Notes: generated by a model not told the origin, from the sequence alone. Positions 20,237 to 38,628 are shown, counted from the first letter of the stretch. The stretch: 38,628 bases of DNA from Nitrospirota bacterium (GCA_005877615.1 VBOD01000114.1:1-38628), one strand, 5' to 3'. Translations and numbers: made by a program.

Positions 20237-20905
20237 CTACCGCCGTTCCAGCTCACCCTCTGCCCTGCCACGCGATGCGGCAGGCAGGATCTCGCCTTTG
20301 TAGATCCACGCCTTGATGCCGATCTGTCCCATCGTCGTATGGGCCTCCGCGAACCCGTAGTCAATGTCGGCGCGGAGGGTATGGAGCGGCACACGGCCCT
20401 GCAGATACCACTCGGTCCGAGCGATCTCAGCCCCGGCAAGCCGGCCCGAGCACCGAATCTTGATGCCCTGGGCGCCTAGGCGGAGGGCCGACGCGACGCT
20501 GCGCTTCATGGCTCGGCGGAACGCGACACGCTTCTCCAGTTGCACGGCGATGTTTTCGGTGACCAACTGCGCATCCAGCTCTGGCTTCTTGATCTCCTTG
20601 ATGGTGATGTAGACCTGGCGGTTGATCATCTTCTCCAGGTCGGCCTTGAGCTTGTCCACCTCCGCGCCCTTGCGCCCGATGATGATGCCGGGCCGGGCGG
20701 TATGGATGATGACCGTGACTTGGTCTCCGGAGCGTTCTATCTCCACCTTCGACACGCCCGCGTGATAGAGCTTGCTCTTCACCATCTTGCGGACACGGAT
20801 GTCTTCGTGCAGGATCTTGGCGTAGTCGCGGTCCGCATACCACCGCGAGCTCCACGGCTTGACATAGCCGAGCCGCAACCCGACCGGATGTGATTTTTGG
20901 CCCAT
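20237..20905 (-). CDS. rpsC: 30S ribosomal protein S3
   Basis: 222 aa; [30 protein letters not shown]. Confidence 0.98.
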   Translation of the reverse strand: MGQKSHPVGLRLGYVKPWSSRWYADRDYAKILHEDIRVRKMVKSKLYHAGVSKVEIERSGDQVTVIIHTARPGIIIGRKGAEVDKLKADLEKMINRQVYITIKEIKKPELDAQLVTENIAVQLEKRVAFRRAMKRSVASALRLGAQGIKIRCSGRLAGAEIARTEWYLQGRVPLHTLRADIDYGFAEAHTTMGQIGIKAWIYKGEILPAASRGRAEGELERR

Positions 20906-20911
20906 CCCGAG

Positions 20912-21283
20912 CTAGCCTTTTTCCTTCTTGTTGACTTTGCCCTCTACCGGCGTGACCGCAATGGTGATGTGGCTCGTGCGCTTGTGAATCGCAAACGCAC
21001 GGCCCTGCGCGCGCGGCTGAAACCGCTTGAGCGTGGGTCCGACATCGACCCAGGCCCGACTGACGCGCAGGCTGTCGGCATCCCCGAGTTCCTTGCCCGG
21101 CTGCTGGCCGTTCGCCACCGCGGAGAGGAGCACTTTCTGCACCACTTTCGCCGCGGCGCGTGGGGTGAAACGGAGCAAGGCCAGTGCGTCGCTGACCGGG
21201 CACCCTCTGATCAGATCCACCACCGGGCGTGTTTTCCGGGGGGACATCCGCACGTAGCGCAGCGTTGCTCTTGCTTCAGCCAT
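20912..21283 (-). CDS. rplV: 50S ribosomal protein L22
   Basis: 123 aa; [34 protein letters not shown]. Confidence 0.97.
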   Translation of the reverse strand: MAEARATLRYVRMSPRKTRPVVDLIRGCPVSDALALLRFTPRAAAKVVQKVLLSAVANGQQPGKELGDADSLRVSRAWVDVGPTLKRFQPRAQGRAFAIHKRTSHITIAVTPVEGKVNKKEKG

Positions 21284-21295
21284 AGCCTCCGTTCC

Positions 21296-21583
21296 CTATT
21301 TGAGCGCCACGGCTTTTTCGGTCTTGACGGCCCCGTGCCCCTTGAAGAACCGCGTGGGCGCAAACTCGCCCAGCTTGTGTCCCACCATGTTCTCCGTGAC
21401 GTAGACCGGAATAAACTTTTTGCCGTTGTGAATGGCCAACGTGTGGCCGATCATTTCGGGCACAATCGTCGACCGGCGCGACCAGGTCTTGAGAATCCTC
21501 TTCTCGCCGCCGGCGTTCATCTGCTCGATCCGGCCCAGCAAACGGGCATCGACGAACGGGCCTTTGGACACTGAACGAGGCAT
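21296..21583 (-). CDS. rpsS: 30S ribosomal protein S19
   Basis: 95 aa; [23 protein letters not shown]. Confidence 0.98.
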   Translation of the reverse strand: MPRSVSKGPFVDARLLGRIEQMNAGGEKRILKTWSRRSTIVPEMIGHTLAIHNGKKFIPVYVTENMVGHKLGEFAPTRFFKGHGAVKTEKAVALK

Positions 21584-21604
21584 GGTCGTTCCTTCTGAAC
21601 TCGC

Positions 21605-22432
21605 CTACGGTTTCCGCCTGGCGATGATGAACTTTTTGGTCTGCTTGTTCCGTCGGGTCTTGTATCCTTTGGCCTTCTGGCCCCAGGGCGACACCGGATG
21701 AGGATTCCCCGCCCCTGACTTCCCTTCTCCTCCGCCATGAGGATGGTCGACCGGGTTCATAGCCACTCCCCGAACGTGGGGCCTCCGCCCCTTCCACCGC
21801 TGCCGGCCCGCTTTCCCGATCGTAATGTTCTCGTGATCGGTATTGCCGACCTGCCCGACCGTCGCCTGACAGGCAGCCAGGACCTTCCGCATCTCGCCGG
21901 ACTTGAGACGGAGCTGGACGTAGAGCCCTTCCCGTCCCATCACCTGCGCCGAGGCCCCCGCACTGCGGATCAGCTGCCCGCCCCGTCCGGGTTTGAGCTC
22001 AACGTTATGCACCAGAGTCCCGGTGGGGATCTGCAACAGCGGCAGCGCGTTTCCCACCCGCACCTCAGCCTCGGCGCCGGATTGCAGCCGGTCACCGACC
22101 CGCAACCCCTCGGGCGATAGGATGTAGCGTTTGTCCCCGTCGGCATAATAGAGCAACGCGATGCGGGCTGAGCGGTTGGGATCGTACTCAATTGAGTGCA
22201 CGCGCGCCGGGATCCCCGCCTTGTCGCGCTTGAAGTCGATGCGTCGGTAGAGCCGCTTGTGCCCACCCCCATGGTGCCGGACCGAGAGACGGCCTTGGTT
22301 GTTGCGTCCCCCGGTGCCCTTGATGTACTCCAGCAAGCGTTTCTCGGGCTTGACGGGGCTCAACTCATCGGTGGTCAGCACCGTCATCTGCCGGCGGCCC
22401 GGGGAGGTCGGTCGAAAAGTTTTAACGCCCAT
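21605..22432 (-). CDS. rplB: 50S ribosomal protein L2
   Basis: [25 protein letters not shown]...; [20 protein letters not shown]; conserved start at 22432 (ORF extends to 22495). Confidence 0.98.
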   Translation of the reverse strand: MGVKTFRPTSPGRRQMTVLTTDELSPVKPEKRLLEYIKGTGGRNNQGRLSVRHHGGGHKRLYRRIDFKRDKAGIPARVHSIEYDPNRSARIALLYYADGDKRYILSPEGLRVGDRLQSGAEAEVRVGNALPLLQIPTGTLVHNVELKPGRGGQLIRSAGASAQVMGREGLYVQLRLKSGEMRKVLAACQATVGQVGNTDHENITIGKAGRQRWKGRRPHVRGVAMNPVDHPHGGGEGKSGAGNPHPVSPWGQKAKGYKTRRNKQTKKFIIARRKP

Positions 22433-22725
22433 TAGACGCCCTCGAAGATCTCCAGCTTCTCGCCTGGCTTCAGCGTCACGATCGCCTTCTTCCAATCCGG
22501 CTTCTTGCCCACCATCCGCCCGAGCCGCCGGACCTTGCCGCCAACGTTCATCACGCTGACTTTCTCGACCTTGACGTTCAAGGCGCGCTCGGTTGCCTTC
22601 TTGATCTCGACCTTGTTGGCATCTGCCCGCACCAGAAGGCCGATCTTGCGCTGAGTTTCCCGCATGTCGGTCAATTTCTCGGTCAGCAGGGGGCGGATGA
22701 TGATGTCGAGAGCCTCCCGGGTCAT
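22432..22725 (-). CDS. rplW: 50S ribosomal protein L23
   Basis: 97 aa; [36 protein letters not shown]. Confidence 0.97.
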   Translation of the reverse strand: MTREALDIIIRPLLTEKLTDMRETQRKIGLLVRADANKVEIKKATERALNVKVEKVSVMNVGGKVRRLGRMVGKKPDWKKAIVTLKPGEKLEIFEGV

Positions 22726-23345
22726 GCCCAGGCCTCCTCGAGCCTTGCCAGATCCCGCCGTGCGATCAGCACCGTGTCGTGCAGGAGCAGATCCCGGACA
22801 TTGACCCCTTCCGGCTGGACGACCGTGACCGGCGACAGGTTGGCCGCGGCGCGGCGAAGCAGATCCTGTTCACCCCCGGCCACGATCAATGTCTTCCCTT
22901 TGAGGCTAAGCACCTTCAGCATCGCGGCGAGCGATTTTGTCTTGCCATCGGATTCTGGGAGATCTTCCAGGACTAGCAATCCCCCGTCCCGGACTTTGGC
23001 AGAGAGGGCCGCACGCACAGCCCCCCGCGCCTTCCCTTGGGGGATCGAGTACCCGTAGTCGCGAGGGTGTGGCCCAAACACGATCCCACCATGGCGCCAC
23101 ACTGGGGACCGGATGGAGCCTGCCCGGGCCCGGCCGGTATGCTTCTGCTTGTAGGGTTTCCTGCCAGTCCCGCTGACTATGCTGCGCGTCTTGGTGGAGG
23201 CCGTTCCCTGTCGACGGTTCGCCTCCTGCATGACGACCACTTCATGGAGAACGGATGTCTTGACCTCCACTCCGAAGACCTCGGGACGGAGTTCGGCTGC
23301 GCCTACCTTCCGCCGGTTCAGGTCGATTATGTCGATCGTGGGCAT
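22722..23345 (-). CDS. rplD: 50S ribosomal protein L4
   Basis: 207 aa; [49 protein letters not shown]. Confidence 0.98.
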   Translation of the reverse strand: MPTIDIIDLNRRKVGAAELRPEVFGVEVKTSVLHEVVVMQEANRRQGTASTKTRSIVSGTGRKPYKQKHTGRARAGSIRSPVWRHGGIVFGPHPRDYGYSIPQGKARGAVRAALSAKVRDGGLLVLEDLPESDGKTKSLAAMLKVLSLKGKTLIVAGGEQDLLRRAAANLSPVTVVQPEGVNVRDLLLHDTVLIARRDLARLEEAWA

Positions 23346-23360
23346 GGATCTCAGTCTCCG

Positions 23361-23987
23361 TTAGGAGGCCTTCTTCGACTTCTGAATGGCGACCAGGCTG
23401 CCACGGGCGCCTGGGATGGCTCCTCGCACGAAAAGGAGGTGCTCCTCAGGCCTCACGTCGATGACCTCGAGCGCCTGGGCGGTCACCCGCACGCTCCCCA
23501 TGTGCCCTGGCAACCGCTTGTTCTTCCAGACCCGCGAGGGATAAGAACTGCTCCCGATCGAGCCTGGCGCGCGGTGGAACATTGACCCATGCGACTCCGG
23601 ACCGCCCGCGAAATGATGCCGCTTCACCACGCCTTGGAACCCTTTTCCCTTGGAGACCCCCACGACGTCCACCAACTCGCCTTTGGTAAACATGCTCACC
23701 GTGACGGTTGCACCGACCTGCGCCTCGCCCGTGGCACGGAATTCACGCGCATGCCGGTACGCCGGCAGATTGGCCTTGGCGAAGTGCCCCTTGACCGGCT
23801 TCGACACTTTCCGGTCTGGCAGTTCCCTGAACGCCAACTGGACAGCGGTATACCCGTCACGCTCCTTCGTCTTGACCTGCGACACGCGGCAGGGGCCAGC
23901 CTCGATCACCGTGACGGGCACCGTCTTTCCTCCCTCGAGGAACACCTGGGTCATTCCAAGCTTCTGCCCCAGCAACCCGTTGGTCAT
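23361..23987 (-). CDS. rplC: 50S ribosomal protein L3
   Basis: [40 protein letters not shown]; conserved ATG at 23987 overlapping the rpsJ stop. Confidence 0.97.
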   Translation of the reverse strand: MTNGLLGQKLGMTQVFLEGGKTVPVTVIEAGPCRVSQVKTKERDGYTAVQLAFRELPDRKVSKPVKGHFAKANLPAYRHAREFRATGEAQVGATVTVSMFTKGELVDVVGVSKGKGFQGVVKRHHFAGGPESHGSMFHRAPGSIGSSSYPSRVWKNKRLPGHMGSVRVTAQALEVIDVRPEEHLLFVRGAIPGARGSLVAIQKSKKAS

Positions 23988-24301
23988 AGCTTGATCTCCA
24001 CGTCCACCCCGGCGGCCAGGTTGAGCTTCATCAGGGCGTCCATCGTCTCGGGCGTGGGCTCCATGATATCCATGAGTCGCTTGTACGTGCGGATCTCGAA
24101 CTGCTCGCGGGACTTCTTGTCCGCATGGGTCGAGCGCTGCACGGTCCACTTGTTGATTCGGGTCGGTAACGGAATCGGCCCGACCACCTTGGCACCCGTG
24201 CGCTTGACGGTGTCGACGATCTCCGCGACCGACTGGTCCAGGACCCGATAGTCAAAGCTCTTGAGCCGGATACGGATCCGCTGATCGAGCTTGATCGCCA
24301 T
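23984..24301 (-). CDS. rpsJ: 30S ribosomal protein S10
   Basis: 105 aa; [39 protein letters not shown]. Confidence 0.98.
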   Translation of the reverse strand: MAIKLDQRIRIRLKSFDYRVLDQSVAEIVDTVKRTGAKVVGPIPLPTRINKWTVQRSTHADKKSREQFEIRTYKRLMDIMEPTPETMDALMKLNLAAGVDVEIKL

Positions 24302-24322
24302 ACCCTTCTTCGACCCCTTCCC

Positions 24323-25528
<1,206 letters not shown>

Positions 25529-25583
25529 ACTCCCCCCGTGCTCGCCGCCCTCACACCGCGTGACGGCGCTTGACGATATTGCC

Positions 25584-25649
25584 GTGACCCGTGGTCACCA
25601 GCTCGTGGTTTGTCCGCAGGACTTGAAAACTGAATAGTCTGTCTGACAG
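25584..25649 (-). promoter_or_regulatory. Hairpin-rich leader upstream of tuf copy 1
   Basis: Inverted repeats GTGACC-(3)-GGTCAC (25584-25598), GTCC-(3)-GGAC (25612-25622), CTGTC-(1)-GACAG (25639-25649) in the ~180-nt rpsG-tuf spacer. Confidence 0.4.
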
Positions 25650-25708
25650 GCTTGTTGACTAGAACGTCACACGCACTATCTGAATGGCAGACTGTGTCAG
25701 TTCCTTTC

Positions 25709-26179
25709 TCACCACCGGTAATGGGCGAAGGCCCGATTGGCCTCGGCCATCCGGTGGACATCTTCCCGTTTCTTGACGGCCGCGCCGGTGTTGGTGGCCG
25801 CATCCATGAGTTCCCGCGCCAGTTTATCCATCATGCTCTTGCCGGCCCGCGCGTGCGCCGACTCCTGGATCCACCGGAAGGCCAAGGCCATGCGGCGGAC
25901 CGGACGGATCTCCACAGGCACCTGATAGGAGGCCCCCCCCACGCGCCGGGATTTGACCTCGACGACCGGCTTGACGTTCTCGACCGCCGTCCGAAAGATC
26001 TTCAGCGGATCCTCATTCGCGCGCTCCTGAATCAGATCGAATGCGCCGTAGCAAATGCGTTCAGCCGTGCTCTTCTTCCCCTTTTTCATGAGGGTATTGA
26101 TGAACTTGCCGAGCAGCTTGTCGTGGTGCCGGGGATCGGGTGCCGCCTCCCGGGGAACGATACTGCGCCGCCTCGGCAT
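25709..26179 (-). CDS. rpsG: 30S ribosomal protein S7
   Basis: 156 aa; [42 protein letters not shown]. Confidence 0.98.
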   Translation of the reverse strand: MPRRRSIVPREAAPDPRHHDKLLGKFINTLMKKGKKSTAERICYGAFDLIQERANEDPLKIFRTAVENVKPVVEVKSRRVGGASYQVPVEIRPVRRMALAFRWIQESAHARAGKSMMDKLARELMDAATNTGAAVKKREDVHRMAEANRAFAHYRW

Positions 26180-26203
26180 CTCAGCGTCTCCTCGCCATGG
26201 CCC

Positions 26204-26587
26204 TCACGCGGCTCCAGGCTTCTGCTGCTTGGCGCCGTACTTGGAACGGCTTTGGCGCCGGTTCTGCACCCCCACCGCATCGAGGGCACCGCGCACCAGA
26301 TGATACCGAACACCGGGCAGATCCTTGACGCGCCCGCCTCTTACCAAGACGATGGAGTGCTCCTGCAAGTTGTGCCCGACGCCTGGAATGTAGGTCGTGA
26401 CCTCCATGCCGTTCGTGAGCCTTACCCGCGCAACTTTCCGTAGGGCCGAATTCGGCTTTTTGGGCGTCGTCGTATACACCCGGATGCAGACTCCGCGTCG
26501 CTGAGGCGATCGCATCAGCGCCGGGCTCTTGGTTTTGTTTCTGGCGAGCGTGCGCCCGTGCCTCACCAGTTGATTGATCGTCGGCAT
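26204..26587 (-). CDS. rpsL: 30S ribosomal protein S12
   Basis: 127 aa; [12 protein letters not shown]...[40 protein letters not shown]. Confidence 0.99.
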   Translation of the reverse strand: MPTINQLVRHGRTLARNKTKSPALMRSPQRRGVCIRVYTTTPKKPNSALRKVARVRLTNGMEVTTYIPGVGHNLQEHSIVLVRGGRVKDLPGVRYHLVRGALDAVGVQNRRQSRSKYGAKQQKPGAA

Positions 26588-26635
26588 CCACCTATCCTTC
26601 CCTCACGCATGTTCGTGATCGAGCAAAACCGTGAG

Positions 26636-26664
26636 ATTCTAGAGATTCTCCCCTGACCTGTCAA
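26636..26664 (-). promoter_or_regulatory. Sigma70-like promoter for rpsL-rpsG-tuf
   Basis: Minus strand TTGACA (26664-26659), 17 nt, TAGAAT (26641-26636), ~49 nt before the rpsL ATG. Confidence 0.75.
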
Positions 26665-26709
26665 GCCGAAACTCGCTGAATCCGAAACACTTTAGACCCA
26701 TTCGACACC

Positions 26710-30924
<4,215 letters not shown>

Positions 30925-31011
30925 GCTTCTACCTCCCTACCGAGCTTGCTGAACCCGGCCCTTCGATCCAATGGGCCTGGATATTCAATACCACCAGTTG
31001 TTTTGCGCTCA

Positions 31012-34980
<3,969 letters not shown>

Positions 34981-35063
34981 GGATCATCCCCCACTTGGAT
35001 AGTGGCCGTCTCTTCGGTCGTCCCAGGGACGGCTGGTGGAATCAGAGCACCCACGGGCACGTG

Positions 35064-35462
35064 CTATTTAATCTCGACTTTGGCGCCCTGCTCTTCCAGT
35101 TTCTTCTTGATGGTCTCGGCCTCTTCCTTGGTGACGCCGGTTTTCACCGGTTTGGGGGCGCCTTCGACGAGGTCCTTCGCCTCCTTGAGGCCCAGATTGG
35201 TTAGCTCGCGCACGACCTTGATGACCTGGATCTTCTTCTCGCCGGCATTCACGAGGACCACGTCGAACGCCGTTTTTTCTTCGGCCGGCGCGGCCCCCGC
35301 CGCCGCACCCCCGCCCGCCGGCGCCGCCGCCGGCGCCGCCGCGGTCACGCCAAAACGCTCCTGCAGGGCTTTCACGTAGTCGTCCAATTCCAAGACCGTC
35401 ATCCCTTCGATCATCTTGATGAACTCTTCCTTCGACAGCTTCGTCGCAGTTGCACCTGGCAT
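35064..35462 (-). CDS. rplL: Ribosomal protein L7/L12, likely also initiated internally within the fused ORF
   Basis: ATG at 35462 preceded by AAGGAGG (35474-35468) with 5-nt spacing; 132 aa complete L7/L12. Confidence 0.75.
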   Translation of the reverse strand: MPGATATKLSKEEFIKMIEGMTVLELDDYVKALQERFGVTAAAPAAAPAGGGAAAGAAPAEEKTAFDVVLVNAGEKKIQVIKVVRELTNLGLKEAKDLVEGAPKPVKTGVTKEEAETIKKKLEEQGAKVEIK

Positions 35463-35993
35463 GGGTTCCTCCTTCGGTTTCCCCTTAATGGCAATCAAGG
35501 TTCCTACAAACTTGACCACAATTCCGTTCAGCGTGCCAACCAGCCCCACCAGAGGGCCCTGCACTCCGGCCAGCAACATCGACAGCAGGGCATTCCGCGG
35601 GGGCAGTTCCGCCACAGCCTTCACGCGCGACGCGTCAAGCAGGTTCCCCTCAACCACGCCGACCGTGATCCGCATCTTCTTGTCGCGCTTATCCTTGGCG
35701 ATAAAGTCGCGAAGGATCTTCGCGGGCAACGCCGGATCGTCATAGCCTATCGCGACGGACAGCGCCCCTCGGAAGTGCTCTTTGGCCACGCCCAATGGGG
35801 TCCCGTCCGCGGCCAGGATCGCCAGCGTGTTCTTCACGACCTTGAGCTCCGCCCCGGCGCCTCGTAGTTGTCGGCGCAACTCCGTGACCTCGTTGCCCGC
35901 CAACCCCGTACACTCGGTCAGAAACGCCGCGCGCGCGCGACTGAACTTCTCTCTGAGCTTGGCAATCGCCTGTGCTTTCTCTTCCCTACGCAT
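35064..35993 (-). CDS. rplJ-rplL: Fused ribosomal protein L10 - L7/L12 single ORF (309 aa)
   Basis: L10 portion, codons 1-177 (35993-35463): [31 protein letters not shown]...[33 protein letters not shown]7/L12 portion (35462-35064): [39 protein letters not shown]...[42 protein letters not shown]. No stop between them. Confidence 0.95.
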   Translation of the reverse strand: MRREEKAQAIAKLREKFSRARAAFLTECTGLAGNEVTELRRQLRGAGAELKVVKNTLAILAADGTPLGVAKEHFRGALSVAIGYDDPALPAKILRDFIAKDKRDKKMRITVGVVEGNLLDASRVKAVAELPPRNALLSMLLAGVQGPLVGLVGTLNGIVVKFVGTLIAIKGKPKEEPMPGATATKLSKEEFIKMIEGMTVLELDDYVKALQERFGVTAAAPAAAPAGGGAAAGAAPAEEKTAFDVVLVNAGEKKIQVIKVVRELTNLGLKEAKDLVEGAPKPVKTGVTKEEAETIKKKLEEQGAKVEIK

Positions 35994-36039
35994 TACGTTC
36001 CTCTCTCAAATCCGTCCGCTCTCGGGAAGTCTGCAGTGG

Positions 36040-36735
36040 CTACGCCACCAGCTTCTTGCTGAGCGCGGCGGTATCCACTGAGACCCCAGGGCCCATCGTC
36101 GACGACAGGGTGACCGATTTGAGATAGCGGCCCTTGCTCGACGACGGTTTGGCTTTGATCACCGAGTCCAGAATGGCGAGGGCGTTCTCGTACAGCTTCT
36201 CCGCCTCGAACGAGACCTTGCCGACCCGGACATGGAGAATGCCGGCTTTCTCCACCTTGTACTCCACCCGTCCCTTGCGGATGTCGCTGATGGCCTTGGC
36301 GACTTCGAACGTCACGGTCCCTGTCTTTGGATTAGGCATCAGTCCGCGCGGGCCCAGAATCTTGCCAAGCTTGCCCACGGTTCCCATCATATCCGGCGTG
36401 GCGATGGCGCGATCAAATTCCAGCCAGCCGCCCTTGATCTTTTCCACCAGTTCCTCGCCCCCGACGATATCCGCTCCGGCGTCCCGGGCCTCTTTCTCCT
36501 TCTCGCCTTTGGCAAACACCAGAATGCGGACTTTGACGCCAGTGCCATGCGGGAGAACCGCCGAACCCCGCACCATCTGATCTGACCGCTTTGGGTCCAC
36601 CCCCAGGCGGAGCGCCATCTCCACCGTTTCGTCGAACTTCGCGTAGGCTGTCCGCTTCACCAACTCCACCGCCTCCCGCAGGTCATACGGCCGCGGTTCA
36701 ACCAGCGCGGCGGCCGCCTTCCACTTCTTGCCCAT
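36040..36735 (-). CDS. rplA: 50S ribosomal protein L1
   Basis: [60 protein letters not shown] extends to 36798 but the conserved start is at 36735. Confidence 0.98.
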   Translation of the reverse strand: MGKKWKAAAALVEPRPYDLREAVELVKRTAYAKFDETVEMALRLGVDPKRSDQMVRGSAVLPHGTGVKVRILVFAKGEKEKEARDAGADIVGGEELVEKIKGGWLEFDRAIATPDMMGTVGKLGKILGPRGLMPNPKTGTVTFEVAKAISDIRKGRVEYKVEKAGILHVRVGKVSFEAEKLYENALAILDSVIKAKPSSSKGRYLKSVTLSSTMGPGVSVDTAALSKKLVA

Positions 36736-36751
36736 CGTGATACTCCTCGTC

Positions 36752-37180
36752 CTAGTCCTTCGCGACAACAATCCCCATGCTCCGCGCCGTTCCTTCAATG
36801 ATCCGGGCGGCCGCCGCCAAATCGGCAGCGTTGAGATCGGGCAGTTTGATCCGCGCGATCTCGTTGATCTGGGTGGGGGTGACCTTCCCCACCTTGTCTT
36901 TGTTTGGCACCCCGGAGCCCTTGATGATCCCGGCCGCTTTCTTGAGGAGGTCTGAAGCGGGCGGGGTCTTCATCACGAAGGTAAAGCTCCGATCGGTATA
37001 GACCGTAATGATGACCGGGATGATGGACCCCTCCTGGCTCTGGGTCTTGGCGTTGAACTGCTTGCAGAACTCCATAATGTTCACGCCGTGCTGCCCCAGG
37101 GCCGGACCCACCGGCGGCGCAGGGTTGGCTTTCCCGGCCGGGATCTGCAACTTGACCAGGGTTTTGACTTCCTTTGCCAT
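36752..37180 (-). CDS. rplK: 50S ribosomal protein L11
   Basis: 142 aa; [38 protein letters not shown]. Confidence 0.98.
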   Translation of the reverse strand: MAKEVKTLVKLQIPAGKANPAPPVGPALGQHGVNIMEFCKQFNAKTQSQEGSIIPVIITVYTDRSFTFVMKTPPASDLLKKAAGIIKGSGVPNKDKVGKVTPTQINEIARIKLPDLNAADLAAAARIIEGTARSMGIVVAKD

Positions 37181-37192
37181 ACGACTCCTCTT

Positions 37193-37723
37193 TTATAATC
37201 GCTCGACTTGCAAGAACCCCAGCTCCACCGGAGTGCCTCGACCGAAGATGCTCACCAAGACCTTGAGCCGATTGCGCTCCTGATCCACGTCATCCACCAT
37301 CCCATTGAACCCGAGGAACGGTCCGTCGATGATGCGAACGTTGTCCCCTTTGTGAAATTCCTCCTTCTGGCGGGGCACCGCGGTCCCGCTATCGATTTGC
37401 TTGAGGAGCGTGTCGACCTCCTCCTGCGCTAAGGGGACGGGTTGCGAGCCCCCGCCCACAAAGCCGGTGACCTTGGGGGTCTCCTTGATCATCTGCCAGG
37501 ACTCGTTCGACATATCCATCTCGACCAGAACGTACCCCGGGAAAAACTTCCGAGTCGAGGTGCGTTTCTTTCCCTCCTTGATCTCGATCACGTCTTCGGT
37601 CGGCACCAGCACTTGCCCAATCTTGTCCTGCAGACCCATTTGGCTCGCGCGTTCTAAAATGCTGTCCTTGACACGTCCTTCGAAGCCTGCGTATGTGTGG
37701 ACGACGTACCAGTTCTTGCCCAT
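37193..37723 (-). CDS. nusG: Transcription termination/antitermination protein NusG
   Basis: MGKNWYVVHTYAGFEGRVKDSILERA...FFPGYVLVEMDM...; KOW FHKGDNVRIIDGPFLGFNGMVDDVD; conserved start at 37723. Confidence 0.98.
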   Translation of the reverse strand: MGKNWYVVHTYAGFEGRVKDSILERASQMGLQDKIGQVLVPTEDVIEIKEGKKRTSTRKFFPGYVLVEMDMSNESWQMIKETPKVTGFVGGGSQPVPLAQEEVDTLLKQIDSGTAVPRQKEEFHKGDNVRIIDGPFLGFNGMVDDVDQERNRLKVLVSIFGRGTPVELGFLQVERL

Positions 37724-37737
37724 GATGCCGTTCTCGC

Positions 37738-37932
37738 TCAAAGTATCTTCACGATCAGTAGACTGATCACAATATCGGCCAACCGTAAAAAGAGCGACAC
37801 GATGAACACCAAGATGATCACGACCGTCGTGGACCCGATCGTTTCGCTCCGGCTCGGGTAAGAGATCTTCCTCAGCTCCGAACGGACATCGTTGAAAAAC
37901 TCTACGAGAGCAGCCCACATCCGTGTGAACAT
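37738..37932 (-). CDS. secE: Preprotein translocase subunit SecE
   Basis: MFTRMWAALVEFFNDVRSELRKISYPSRSETIGSTTVVIILVFIVSLFLRLADIVISLLIVKIL; located between tRNA-Trp and nusG. Confidence 0.93.
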   Translation of the reverse strand: MFTRMWAALVEFFNDVRSELRKISYPSRSETIGSTTVVIILVFIVSLFLRLADIVISLLIVKIL

Positions 37933-38060
37933 TTGGTCCCGTGCACTCCCTGTAATGTGTACCCCTGCGGCATTGGCTCTCCCACGCCCCCCTTCACGAT
38001 CACTTGAGGTGTCGAACACGCGGCCCATTGGATCGAGCGCCGGTTCGACCAAGCTGGGTG

Positions 38061-38137
38061 TGGCAGGGGCACTAGGAATTGAACCCAGACCTTCGGTTTT
38101 GGAGACCGACGTGCTAACCGTTGAACACCATGCCCCT
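38061..38137 (-). tRNA. trnW: tRNA-Trp (CCA anticodon), CCA end encoded
   Basis: Minus strand AGGGGCATGGTGTTCAACGGTTAGCACGTCGGTCTCCAAAACCGAAGGTCTGGGTTCAATTCCTAGTGCCCCTGCCA folds as a cloverleaf; anticodon loop CTCCAAA; position upstream of secE is common. Confidence 0.95.
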
Positions 38138-38144
38138 TCACAGA

Positions 38145-38231
38145 CGTTAAACGTTAATCGTGAAACTCTAAACGCGAGCGGCCTGCGCTACGCTGTCTTC
38201 CCGATTAACGAATAACGGTTAACGATTAACG
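38145..38231. repeat. Intergenic convergent heptamer arrays between rpmG and tRNA-Trp
   Basis: + strand CGTTAAA|CGTTAAT|CGTGAAA|CTCTAAA (38145-38172), GC-rich core, then ATTAACG|AATAACG|GTTAACG|ATTAACG (38204-38231) abutting the rpmG stop. Confidence 0.87.
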
Positions 38232-38381
38232 TCACTTCACTTCCTTGTGTGGAGTGTGCTTGCGGCAAAACCGACAATACTTGCGACGCTCCAGCCGCTC
38301 CGGATCGTTCTTTTTGTTCTTCATCGTGGAATAGTTACGCCGCTTGCAGTCGGTACACGCCAATGAAATGATCTCTCGCAT
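38232..38381 (-). CDS. rpmG: 50S ribosomal protein L33 (zinc-ribbon form)
   Basis: Manual translation [49 protein letters not shown] (49 aa). Confidence 0.97.
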   Translation of the reverse strand: MREIISLACTDCKRRNYSTMKNKKNDPERLERRKYCRFCRKHTPHKEVK

Positions 38382-38399
38382 CTTAAGTCCCCTAACCTC

Positions 38400-38440
38400 T
38401 ATCAGCTCTCAGCTCAAGGGCTGAACGCTGACGGCTGATC
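38400..38440. repeat. Intergenic convergent heptamer array/hairpin between tuf copy 2 and rpmG
   Basis: + strand TATCAGC|TCTCAGC|TCAAGG|GCTGAAC|GCTGACG|GCTGATC. Confidence 0.8.
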
Positions 38441-38446
38441 GCTCCC

Positions 38447-38628
38447 TTACGCCAGGATGTCGGTGACGATGCCGGAGCCGACGGTCTTGCCCCCTTCGCG
38501 GATCGCAAAGCGCAGCCCCTGGTCCATCGCGATCGGCGAGATCAACTCCGCCGTGATCGCCACGTTGTCCCCCGGCATCACCATCTCCACCCCCGCCGGC
38601 AACGCCACCACCCCCGTCACGTCCGTCG
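38447..38628 (-). CDS. tuf: Elongation factor Tu (copy 2), 3' end only; runs off the right edge
   Basis: 182 bp read as identical to 24323-24504 of tuf copy 1, including the stop codon. Confidence 0.96.
   Translation of the reverse strand, partial: TDVTGVVALPAGVEMVMPGDNVAITAELISPIAMDQGLRFAIREGGKTVGSGIVTDILA

Noticed and set aside
34981-35063. Possible attenuator hairpin between rplL and rpoB (e.g. CGTCC/GGACG, AGCAC/GTGCT)
   Set aside because: Stems are short and there is no U-tract; an attenuator is known in this gap in E. coli but the sequence here does not support a specific call.
35280-35345. GCC/GGC-rich repetitive tract in the rplL region
   Set aside because: Simply encodes the normal Ala/Gly/Pro-rich flexible hinge of L7/L12.

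Overview
The window is a ~38.6 kb, almost entirely minus-strand block. Read in the direction of transcription (high to low coordinates) it contains: tuf copy 2 (partial), rpmG, tRNA-Trp, secE, nusG, rplK, rplA, a fused rplJ-rplL ORF, rpoB, rpoC, rpsL, rpsG, tuf copy 1, the S10/spc/alpha ribosomal clusters (rpsJ to rplQ, including secY, adk, map, infA, rpmJ), lptC-lptA-lptB, rpoN, a mini-MerR-type regulator, and pilM-N-O-P-Q (pilQ runs off the left edge). Gene content is mostly core housekeeping and resembles a Nitrospirota-like or other deep-branching high-GC Gram-negative bacterium (inference only). The most unusual observations are: (1) L10 and L7/L12 lie in one uninterrupted 309-codon frame, with a perfect Shine-Dalgarno embedded in frame before the L7/L12 ATG; (2) three intergenic spacers contain convergent (inverted) 7-bp tandem arrays placed just downstream of stop codons; (3) EF-Tu has a longer, non-canonical switch-I region lacking the usual RGITI string; (4) fusA is absent from the str cluster, where a hairpin-rich ~180 nt leader lies between rpsG and tuf. 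No phage, IS, CRISPR or defence system was seen. All product names come from reading the translations; no database search was run.
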